Below are positions 1-5,728 of a stretch of DNA of 5,904 nucleotides, in pieces. Below the pieces are notes generated by a model. The model had not been told where the DNA came from. It saw only the letters and a list, made by a program, of their open reading frames with translations, and ran no database searches. The stretch lies in the NCBI GenBank assembly GCA_003978395.1, contig QNZV01000041.1, forward strand, positions 1 through 5,904, in the 5' to 3' direction. The translations under genes were made by a program, and so were the position numbers. The DNA comes from Sulfurovum sp. (GTDB lineage: Bacteria > Campylobacterota > Campylobacteria > Campylobacterales > Sulfurovaceae). Every line of letters begins with the position of its first letter. Position 1 is the stretch's first letter.

Positions 1-36
1 AGGAGTTAATATTATTTTTTAATATATCTAACTCCT
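1..36 (+). terminator. Hairpin, possible terminator of an upstream gene
   Basis: AGGAGTTA (1-8) and TAACTCCT (29-36) are perfect 8-base inverted arms. An inner AT-only stem, ATATT (9-13) with AATAT (21-25), closes a 7-base loop, leaving a 3-base bulge (26-28). The following 15 bases (37-51) contain ten T but no clean T run, so this is at best a weak intrinsic terminator for a plus-strand gene left of the window. It could instead be a leader structure ahead of the gene at 70. The left arm begins at base 1, so the stem may be longer than visible. Confidence 0.35.
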
Positions 37-69
37 CTTCTATTTACTTTTAAAATTAAAAGGGTTTAA

Positions 70-1239
70 ATGAAAAAAATATTAACATCGCTACTCTATC
101 TAAGTGTATCCACAATACTTTTTGCTGATAATATACAGATACTTTCAGCAGTAACAAAAGATAAAGTCATCAATAATGCTGAAGTTATACTCCAAAAATC
201 AGGTAAAAGCTCTAAAGTCACACACTCAAAAAGTAATGGTAAAGCAACTTTTTTAGGCTTTGGTGATACTCAAGAGAGTACGTTGATTATTAAAAAAGCA
301 GGTTATTCAACCCTCGTAGCACAGTGTCCGTGTGATGGATTAACTTATGCCCTAAGTCCAAATATGAAGAACTTAGATGGACTTAGAGCTGTTTTGACAT
401 GGGGGAAATACCCATCAGATTTAGATTCACATTTAGCCTACAAAGACAATCATGTATTTTTTGATAGTAAGCGTGGAGATAAAGCTCATTTAGATGTTGA
501 TGATACAGATAGCTATGGTCCTGAAACAATTACCATAGTAAAGAGACAAAAGAACAAAGCCTATATCTATGCTGTTCATGACTATACCAATGGAAATAAA
601 AACAGTACCAAAACATTAGGAAACTCAGGTGCTACAGTACGTGTCTATATTGGGCAAACACTCATGAGAACCTACAAGGTACATCCCCATAAAATAGGGA
701 ATATCTGGGTAGTATTTGCCATTGATGAAGAGGGTGTTTTTCATGATATTAATGCTTATTTAGGAACAACAAAGAGTTCTGATGGTGTTAAAAAGATAAT
801 GAAAGATATTTTAGAATCACGCGATTTTGCATCACAAAACACTCTTTCTCAATCTCAAAAAAGCAAAGCAGAATCATTAAATGAAATTGGAGAGAAAGCT
901 TATCATCATAAAAAATATGAACAAGCAATGTATAAATATCAAGAAGCCATTAACATCAACTCTAAATATGGACAAGCATATAGTAACTTGGGGCTTGTAT
1001 TTCAACGATTAAGAAGAAATGCTGAAGCGATATGGGCAAACAAGAAAGCCATTGGATTAGCCTCTGGTGTTAGAAAAAAAGAGATTCGTGCAAGTTCATA
1101 TTACAACATGGCAAAAATCTATGAGTCTCAAAAAAAGTATCACAAAGCACTTGATAGTTATAAAAAAGCTTTAGAGAACAAGGAGCATCCTGCATACCAC
1201 AAAGGTATAAAACGTACAAAAAAAGCACTGCATATTTAA
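70..1239 (+). CDS. Exported YfaP-family (DUF2135) protein with C-terminal TPR repeats
   Basis: Residues 1-19 form a Sec signal peptide (MKK, hydrophobic core, likely cleavage after LFA, before D20), so the protein is probably periplasmic. Residues about 21-97 resemble a carboxypeptidase-regulatory-like beta-sandwich and contain a Cys pair, CPC at 86-88. Residues about 103-232 match the YfaP/DUF2135 pattern: LTWGKYPSDLDSHL (109-122), the acidic DVDDTDSYGPET (142-153), then AVHDYTNG (168-175), SGATVRVY (186-193) and the closing strand before DINAYLG. Residues about 265-385 hold roughly three TPR units (for example around 268-300, 301-330 and 340-372), suggesting a scaffold or protein-partner role. 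The biochemical function of the family is unknown to me. The start is supported by AAAAGGG at 58-64, 5 bases before ATG, and by the signal peptide. It lies 17 bp before the next gene, so the two are probably co-transcribed. Confidence 0.85.
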   Translation: MKKILTSLLYLSVSTILFADNIQILSAVTKDKVINNAEVILQKSGKSSKVTHSKSNGKATFLGFGDTQESTLIIKKAGYSTLVAQCPCDGLTYALSPNMKNLDGLRAVLTWGKYPSDLDSHLAYKDNHVFFDSKRGDKAHLDVDDTDSYGPETITIVKRQKNKAYIYAVHDYTNGNKNSTKTLGNSGATVRVYIGQTLMRTYKVHPHKIGNIWVVFAIDEEGVFHDINAYLGTTKSSDGVKKIMKDILESRDFASQNTLSQSQKSKAESLNEIGEKAYHHKKYEQAMYKYQEAININSKYGQAYSNLGLVFQRLRRNAEAIWANKKAIGLASGVRKKEIRASSYYNMAKIYESQKKYHKALDSYKKALENKEHPAYHKGIKRTKKALHI

Positions 1240-1256
1240 GCGTAAAAGGAAGAAAG

Positions 1257-1604
1257 ATGACAATATACGGCATTAAAACCTGCTCCACAGTAGGAAAAGC
1301 ACGAAAATTCATGAAAGAGAATGGCATAGAGTTTAAGTTTGTGGACTACAAAGTAGAGTCCGTAGGCGAAGAGAAGATTCGTGAATGGCTAAAACAATTA
1401 GACATCAATGTTCTTTTTAACAGTCGTGGAACAAAGTACCGTGATTTGAAACTCAAAGAGTTGAACCTTGATGACGAAGGTAAAATAGCATGGATGGCAA
1501 AAGAAAACTACTTGCTAAAACGTCCTGTCATTGAGTATGGGGAGGGTAAGGTTCATGTAACTTATAATGAAGATGTTTATAGAGAGATATTTCTTCTCTC
1601 TTAA
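1257..1604 (+). CDS. ArsC-fold protein, YffB / Spx-MgsR branch
   Basis: This 115-residue cytoplasmic protein has the ArsC/Spx thioredoxin-like fold. The start YGIKTCSTVGKARKFM (4-19) is close to E. coli YffB, as are LFNSRGTKYRDL (53-64) and the cis-proline KRP (88-90). The end, around TYNEDVYREIF (102-112), recalls the Spx C terminus. A single active-site cysteine, C9, is present; the second Cys of the Spx CxxC switch is replaced by V12, so a disulfide switch like that of Bacillus Spx is unlikely. The arginine triad of true arsenate reductases is not evident, so arsenate reduction is not supported. YffB is thought to act in glutathione- or thiol-dependent redox chemistry, but the substrate is unsettled. 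The start is fixed by AAGGA at 1246-1250, 6 bases before ATG. Probably transcribed with the upstream YfaP gene; its last 4 bases overlap the convergent receptor gene. Confidence 0.85.
   Translation: MTIYGIKTCSTVGKARKFMKENGIEFKFVDYKVESVGEEKIREWLKQLDINVLFNSRGTKYRDLKLKELNLDDEGKIAWMAKENYLLKRPVIEYGEGKVHVTYNEDVYREIFLLS
1581..1601. terminator. Weak hairpin at the convergent gene junction
   Basis: AGAGAGA (1581-1587) and TCTCTCT (1595-1601) are perfect 7-base inverted arms around a 7-base loop. The hairpin lies inside the last codons of the plus-strand gene and touches the stop codon of the minus-strand receptor. No intergenic space exists here, so this is the only visible candidate for a terminator. 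No U-run follows the stem on either strand, so intrinsic termination would be poor; it may mainly protect 3' ends. Confidence 0.3.
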
Positions 1605-3649
1605 AACCGATACTTTGCATTCAAATAGATATAACGCCCAGGTTCATTAATAAGCATGGTATCTGTGCCATCTGTCATTAAAATTAAATCTTTATAGGTA
1701 TTGGTTGTAGCGTATGTTTTGTCGGCAATATTATCAATACCTGCTGTAAGTACAAAACCATTGTCAAACTCTCGTGTAGTTTTAATGTTGAAAACACCAT
1801 ACCCTGCTAGTTTCTGCTCTCCATTGTCACTATCTACCTCATCCCAAGCACTAGAAGCAATGGTTGAGAGTTGTACACTTCCTTGGTCGTCATAGTCATA
1901 ACTTAGAGTGGCATTGAGTTTTATAGGTGTTATATCTGCTAAATTGGTATTGGTTTGACCTGTGGGTTGAGTATCTTTTTTACCTTTTTTATACGATACT
2001 CCAGCATCTAAAGTTAGGGTATCTGAAATAAAATAAGCTCCTGAAACTTCTGCTCCATAAATGGTGGCATCAATATTTTCAAAGTTGTTTTTTTTGATAG
2101 TTGGGTTACCATTATAATAGATATAATCTTTTAGTTTAGAGTAGAATGTTTTAATTTTAATGTTCCCCTCATCATACTGCTTTTCAACTCCAAGGTCTAG
2201 CTCATAGTTGGTAGTTTGGTCTAAATTTGGATTTCCATTAAGAACTGCTATAGGTTTTTTTCCTGCTTCTATCTTATATCTTGTATTGTATAACTCTCTT
2301 GCATCGGGAACTCTACTTGATTTTCCTAAACCTCCAAAATATTTGGTATTTTTATCAGCTTTATAGGTAGCAAAAACATTAGCAGATAGTGCGTTATAAT
2401 CATTATCTTGTTCTGTTATGGATTTGGTATCAATAGAGGTATCATCATATCGAACTCCAAACTCTACATCCACTGCTCCAATGCTCTTTTTGGATTTTAG
2501 AAACAATCCAATATTTTTGGTATCAACATCTGCAATACTTGCTCCTATATTTTTGACAGAAAAAGCATTGCTCAAAGAGTTAACAGTATATTTACCATCC
2601 CAGTTTCTTTTACTTGTATCAACCCCATAAGTCACTTCTCCACCAAGTGCATCTACCCTGTTTTTAACTTTTAACCCTTTCATATTGGTAGTTAAATGAT
2701 GGGTCATATATTTTCCTGATTTAGTAGCTAACGCTCTATATTTTGTACTCATGGGATGGTCAACTTTTGAGTTATAAACTTGTATATCAAACTGTTTAGA
2801 GAAAGAAGATAAATTTTTGGCTCTGTACTCTGCGTTAAAAATATCACTATCATCCCATAAAGCATCCATTTTACTAGAGGGGTAGAGAACATCGGTGCTT
2901 CTGTTGGCTGTATAACTTAAACGTAACTCTTGGTCATCGGCTACATCAATAAAGAGTTTACCCATATACATTTTTTTATCAAAAGCATCCATGTTTTTAT
3001 GAGAATCACTGTAGTTAAATCCATCATCGGCTGTAGAGAGTGTATTTGAAGTATAACCTCTTAATTGCTCTATAAAGTTATCTCCATTACCATCTTTGTA
3101 CTGCTCTCCCTCTTCTGTCGATGCAGAAAAAAGCATTCGTACCTTTTCTGTTCCTCCAGAGATTGTTCCTGATAGTTTTTTGTAACCAAAACTTCCTGCA
3201 TTAACACTCAACTCTCCAGCAACCTCTTTGGTAGGTTTTTTAGTTGTGATTTTTACGGAACCACTTAAAACTCCAAACTCCTCTACATCAAAAGGTCCTT
3301 CTCTTACCTCTACATTCTCTATGGCATGAGTTACCACATGTGAAGTAGGTGGATCCATTCTGTTAACACACGCACCAAATATTTTTGCCCCATCAATCGT
3401 AATATTTATATTGTCTCTTTTTTGACCTCGTAATATAATATCGTTGGCAATTCCACTTCTGCGAATGAGTGAGATACTTGGTACATTTTTATTGAGGGCT
3501 TCTGCTAAATCGGCTGATTTTACCTCTTCTCCACTTACATTTTTGACAACACTAATATCAATAGTCTCATTTACACTAATATCCTCTAACTCTTCTGCTC
3601 CATAAAGCAGTGCAACTGTTGCTAGTGAAAAATAGATAACCTTTTTCAT
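1601..3649 (-). CDS. oprC: TonB-dependent copper receptor, OprC/NosA family
   Basis: This 682-residue outer membrane receptor is predicted to import copper using TonB-ExbBD energy. A signal peptide (1-18, cleavage after LYGA) is followed by a possible TonB box (about 21-27, LEDISVN), a plug (about 35-137, with ILRGQ at 72-76, DGAKIFG at 86-92 and VEVREGP at 113-119) and a beta-barrel ending in the typical YRF. The plug motif GACVNRMDPPTS (92-103) is the hallmark of the OprC/NosA copper receptors. It supplies C94 and M98 (CxxxM). VDHPM at 296-300 supplies H298 and M300 (HxM). These four match the copper ligands described for Pseudomonas OprC. NosA of Pseudomonas stutzeri serves nitrous oxide reductase; which enzyme is served here is unknown. 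The start has AAGGGAG (3657-3663), 7 bases upstream. The gene is intact. It is divergent from a histidine kinase and overlaps the convergent gene by 4 bp. Confidence 0.93.
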   Translation of the reverse strand: MKKVIYFSLATVALLYGAEELEDISVNETIDISVVKNVSGEEVKSADLAEALNKNVPSISLIRRSGIANDIILRGQKRDNINITIDGAKIFGACVNRMDPPTSHVVTHAIENVEVREGPFDVEEFGVLSGSVKITTKKPTKEVAGELSVNAGSFGYKKLSGTISGGTEKVRMLFSASTEEGEQYKDGNGDNFIEQLRGYTSNTLSTADDGFNYSDSHKNMDAFDKKMYMGKLFIDVADDQELRLSYTANRSTDVLYPSSKMDALWDDSDIFNAEYRAKNLSSFSKQFDIQVYNSKVDHPMSTKYRALATKSGKYMTHHLTTNMKGLKVKNRVDALGGEVTYGVDTSKRNWDGKYTVNSLSNAFSVKNIGASIADVDTKNIGLFLKSKKSIGAVDVEFGVRYDDTSIDTKSITEQDNDYNALSANVFATYKADKNTKYFGGLGKSSRVPDARELYNTRYKIEAGKKPIAVLNGNPNLDQTTNYELDLGVEKQYDEGNIKIKTFYSKLKDYIYYNGNPTIKKNNFENIDATIYGAEVSGAYFISDTLTLDAGVSYKKGKKDTQPTGQTNTNLADITPIKLNATLSYDYDDQGSVQLSTIASSAWDEVDSDNGEQKLAGYGVFNIKTTREFDNGFVLTAGIDNIADKTYATTNTYKDLILMTDGTDTMLINEPGRYIYLNAKYRF

Positions 3650-3656
3650 GATATAA

Positions 3657-3677
3657 CTCCCTTTTATATAAATTATA
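3657..3677 (-). promoter_or_regulatory. -10 box and ribosome binding site of the copper receptor
   Basis: On the minus strand a perfect TATAAT lies at 3672-3677, which predicts transcription start near 3665 and a leader of about 16 bases. That leader contains the ribosome binding site AAGGGAG (3657-3663). No TTGACA-like -35 exists at 16-18 bp spacing; TTAACA at 3698-3703 is 20 bp away and belongs to the direct repeat. The promoter may therefore need an activator, or follow the campylobacterial pattern of weak -35 elements. Confidence 0.55.
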
Positions 3678-3696
3678 AATTTATTTTAGAGAAGTT

Positions 3697-3715
3697 GTGT
3701 TAATTCAGTGTTAAT
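3697..3715. promoter_or_regulatory. Tandem operator candidate: two direct GTGTTAAT repeats
   Basis: GTGTTAAT occurs at 3697-3704 and again at 3708-3715 with TCA between, giving a perfect 8-base direct repeat with 11-bp period, about one helical turn. The core can be read as TTAAT-N6-TTAAT. Head-to-tail half-sites with about 11-bp period are typical of OmpR/PhoB-family response regulators, such as the PhoB box and the TTCAC-N6-TTCAC DccR box of Campylobacter. The centre (3706) is about -41 from the predicted receptor start and about -33 from the predicted kinase start, so a bound regulator could act on both genes. The binding protein is unknown. Confidence 0.5.
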
Positions 3716-3723
3716 CTAATCCT

Positions 3724-3732
3724 TGATATGAT
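3724..3732 (+). promoter_or_regulatory. Extended -10 promoter of the histidine kinase
   Basis: TGATATGAT reads as TGn followed by TATGAT (3727-3732), an extended -10 element with one mismatch to TATAAT. The predicted transcription start, about 7 bases past the hexamer, falls at 3739, the A of the kinase ATG. This would make the mRNA leaderless, in agreement with the absence of any ribosome binding site here. No -35 hexamer is recognisable; that position is occupied by the GTGTTAAT repeats. Confidence 0.5.
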
Positions 3733-3738
3733 GTTTCT

Positions 3739-4566
3739 ATGAAAAAACAGATATGGATAGCAACCTTACTCTATTTATGCTCAACTCTATTTCTTGGGGG
3801 AGTACTCCTCTTCTTTTTGCATCACAATTTAAATATTTTTTTTATAACTATTGCTATTTTTCTTCTTGCTTTAGCCGTGGGTTATACATTAAATACATAC
3901 GTATTGAGTGCAAAATTTAAAGTCGATGAGAACTTACTCCATTTGACAAAAGAGATACTACATGAGTTAAATATTCCTCTTTCAACCATTCAAGCCAATA
4001 CAAAACTGCTACAAAGAACCCTTGAAGAGAATGAAAAAGGGCTAAAACGTTTAAGCCGTATTGATGACTCTTCCAAACGGTTAAAACGACTCTATGCAGA
4101 ACTTGTTTACAGCATCAAAAAAGAGATACATACCATAGAAAAAGAGATATTTGATGTACAAACAGTAGTAGAAGAGAGAGTTTCAGTATTTAAGCTCTTA
4201 AATAGGAACTCATTTATACTCTCTCTCTCCTCTTTTAAAATTTCTGTTGACAAGATAGGGTTCGAGAAGATGTTGGACAATGTTTTAACCAATGCCATGA
4301 AATATTCAGAGAAACAAGAACCTATTTTTATAACTCTACAAGATAATATTTTAAGCATCAGAGATAAAGGGATAGGAATAGACGAAATAGAGTTGGTTAA
4401 AATCTACGATAGATACTACCAATCAGACAATCACGCCTATGGAGAAGGGATAGGTTTATCCTTGGTTAAAGCCTATTGCGATGATGAAAAAATAAAAATT
4501 AGAATTAATTCTAATAAAGGAGAAGGAACAACTGTAAATTTCAACTTAAACAATGTTATTATCTAA
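3739..4566 (+). CDS. Minimal membrane-bound sensor histidine kinase
   Basis: This 275-residue inner membrane kinase has two TM helices (about 5-27 and 31-56) joined by only a few residues, so there is no periplasmic sensor domain and no obvious HAMP. The dimerisation and phosphoacceptor helix carries HELNIP with H75 as the predicted phosphorylation site. The ATPase domain is complete: N box LDNVLTNAMKYS (179-190, N181 and N185), G1 DKGIGID (209-215), F box around YDRYY (223-227) and G2 GEGIGLSL (235-242). It should autophosphorylate and pass phosphate to a response regulator, but none is adjacent on either side. The ligand is unknown; signals might be sensed in the membrane or through a partner. 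No Shine-Dalgarno precedes the ATG; two upstream ATGs (3728, 3731) are out of frame. A T8 run (3836-3843) lies in the TM2 region. Divergence from the copper receptor suggests, but does not prove, a role in its control. Confidence 0.9.
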   Translation: MKKQIWIATLLYLCSTLFLGGVLLFFLHHNLNIFFITIAIFLLALAVGYTLNTYVLSAKFKVDENLLHLTKEILHELNIPLSTIQANTKLLQRTLEENEKGLKRLSRIDDSSKRLKRLYAELVYSIKKEIHTIEKEIFDVQTVVEERVSVFKLLNRNSFILSLSSFKISVDKIGFEKMLDNVLTNAMKYSEKQEPIFITLQDNILSIRDKGIGIDEIELVKIYDRYYQSDNHAYGEGIGLSLVKAYCDDEKIKIRINSNKGEGTTVNFNLNNVII

Positions 4567-4583
4567 TATGTTTTAAATTATTA

Positions 4584-4627
4584 TGTTATAATTGCTTCTA
4601 TAAAGAACTCCCATAATTAGAAAAGGA
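4584..4627 (+). promoter_or_regulatory. Extended -10 promoter and ribosome binding site of the AMIN gene
   Basis: TGTTATAAT (4584-4592) is a perfect extended -10 (TGn plus TATAAT at 4587-4592) in the 66-bp gap after the kinase. Transcription would begin near 4599, giving a leader of about 34 bases with AAAGGA at 4622-4627, 5 bases before the ATG at 4633. No -35 is visible. The AMIN gene can thus be expressed separately from the kinase; no terminator is seen between them, so read-through is also possible. Confidence 0.55.
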
Positions 4628-4632
4628 TTTTA

Positions 4633-5337
4633 ATGAAAAATATAATTTTAGCTTTTACTATTTTACTGATGTACACAGCATGTGAAACAGGTACAAAATA
4701 TGATAAAAACAGTACCGTTGAGAAGGTTAAAAAAGATGCTTCTATCAAAAAGTTAGACGATTCTATTCTAAATTTAGTAGAAGGTTCTCCAGCCTCTGCT
4801 GAGGCATTGGTTAAAAAATCATACATTGAAGTAAAAGATACAACGATAAACCGTAGAATATCTCATAAATATGACCCAGAGAACCCTTTGAATGGAGATG
4901 CTTTTGTTGAAGAGAATAGTTATGTCCAAGAGCAGAACAGTGCAAAAGAACCATCTGTTACTCGTACAAATATCACAACTGAAAATTTATCAGAGGGTTT
5001 AAATGTTAAATCCATTCGAGTAGGCTATCACGATACCTATACACGTTTGGTTTTTGATATTGAAAAAAATGGAGAGAAAGCAAAAAAAGTAGGAGCATAT
5101 AACGTAAATTACGATGCTCAAACAGGAATTGCATCTATATCATTAGATGGTTATAGCAGTTTTTCAGCAAAGATTCCAAGATTTTCAAAAAAAAGCGTTG
5201 TTGAAAAAATCTCTTTTAACAGATACCTTGAGGAGAGTGGTTTTAAAATTTCGATTAAATTGCGAGAGACTGCTACCGTTAAAGCCTATGATTATAAAAA
5301 TCCTGCACGATTAATTATTGACATTAGACCTTTTTGA
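4633..5337 (+). CDS. AMIN-domain envelope protein, putative lipoprotein
   Basis: This 234-residue protein has a hydrophobic N terminus ending MYTAC, with C17 as a probable lipidation site. The lipobox is imperfect because Tyr, not Leu, is at -3. Residues about 20-120 are polar, low in complexity and probably an unstructured linker. Residues about 122-234 form an AMIN domain, recognisable by the strand pattern VKSIRVGYHDTYTRLVFDI (125-143), KISFNRY (192-198), FKISIKL (204-210) and the final ARLIIDIRPF (225-234). AMIN domains target amidases, secretins and related proteins to peptidoglycan or the envelope. Here the protein ends with the domain, with no amidase, LysM or secretin part, so it probably acts as a binding or localisation factor. 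Two tandem stops (TGA TAG) end the gene. It is followed after 37 bp by the ArsC-family gene and may share its transcript. Confidence 0.8.
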   Translation: MKNIILAFTILLMYTACETGTKYDKNSTVEKVKKDASIKKLDDSILNLVEGSPASAEALVKKSYIEVKDTTINRRISHKYDPENPLNGDAFVEENSYVQEQNSAKEPSVTRTNITTENLSEGLNVKSIRVGYHDTYTRLVFDIEKNGEKAKKVGAYNVNYDAQTGIASISLDGYSSFSAKIPRFSKKSVVEKISFNRYLEESGFKISIKLRETATVKAYDYKNPARLIIDIRPF

Positions 5338-5374
5338 TAGAATTCACAAAATTTAGATTAAAAGGATAATTTCA

Positions 5375-5728
5375 ATGAACACCATTACACTATGGCATAA
5401 CCCAAGATGTTCAAAATCAAGAGATTCGTTTAAACTTTTGGAAGAGAAAGGTATCGAGGCTAAGGTAGTAAAATATTTAGAAGATGTTCCAACAATAGAT
5501 GAGCTTAAAACTGTTTTAACAATGCTTGGAATGAGTTCGGCTAGAGAGCTTATGCGAACAAAAGAGGCTGTTTATGGAGAGTTAAATCTAAAAGATGAGA
5601 CATCAGAAGAGAAGCTAATAGAGGCAATGGTAAATAACCCTAAACTCATAGAACGACCTATTGTTATCAAAGGTAACAAAGCTGTTATTGGTCGTCCTAT
5701 TGAAAAAGTCATTGAGCTTTTAGGTTAA
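5375..5728 (+). CDS. arsC: Arsenate reductase family protein, ArsC/YfgD type (glutaredoxin-coupled class)
   Basis: This 117-residue cytoplasmic protein is full length for the family. The active-site loop HNPRCSKSR (8-16) carries the catalytic cysteine C12. The arginines corresponding to the E. coli ArsC triad are present at R61 (ELMR), R94 (IERPIV) and R107 (IGRPIE). The middle segment LGMSSARELMRTKEAVYGEL (51-70) and NNPKLIERPI (87-96) are much closer to E. coli YfgD than to plasmid ArsC. Glutaredoxin-dependent reduction of arsenate to arsenite is the family activity, but YfgD-type members sit outside ars operons and their physiological substrate is uncertain. No arsR, acr3 or arsB is present here. 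The start is supported by AAAGGA at 5361-5366, 8 bases upstream. It follows the AMIN gene by 37 bp, probably as part of the same unit, and its stop directly abuts a convergent gene. Confidence 0.88.
   Translation: MNTITLWHNPRCSKSRDSFKLLEEKGIEAKVVKYLEDVPTIDELKTVLTMLGMSSARELMRTKEAVYGELNLKDETSEEKLIEAMVNNPKLIERPIVIKGNKAVIGRPIEKVIELLG

Noticed and set aside
1070..1327. Minus-strand frame of 85 codons across the end of the YfaP gene
   Set aside because: It overlaps two well-supported plus-strand genes, has no ribosome binding site and no recognisable domain; it is a shadow frame.
2088..2095. A8 run on the coding strand of the receptor (K519-K520), considered as a programmed frameshift site
   Set aside because: The zero frame continues to a normal YRF C terminus, and the alternative frame offers no meaningful product.
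1701..2630. Plus-strand open frames inside the receptor gene (1701-1895 and 2418-2630)
   Set aside because: They lie antisense within a clear TonB receptor and show no motif of their own.
3836..3843. T8 run in the kinase gene, considered as a phase-variation tract
   Set aside because: Runs of eight A or T are expected in such an AT-rich genome (another is at 2088-2095 in the receptor gene). The frame is intact, and known campylobacterial phase variation mostly uses longer G or C tracts.
4107..4358. Minus-strand frame inside the kinase gene, and another at 4617-4826 across the AMIN gene start
   Set aside because: Both are antisense to genes with conserved motifs, and neither has a credible start context.
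5375..5728. Arsenic resistance operon
   Set aside because: Only a YfgD-type ArsC relative is present; there is no arsenite pump, ArsR repressor or operator nearby.
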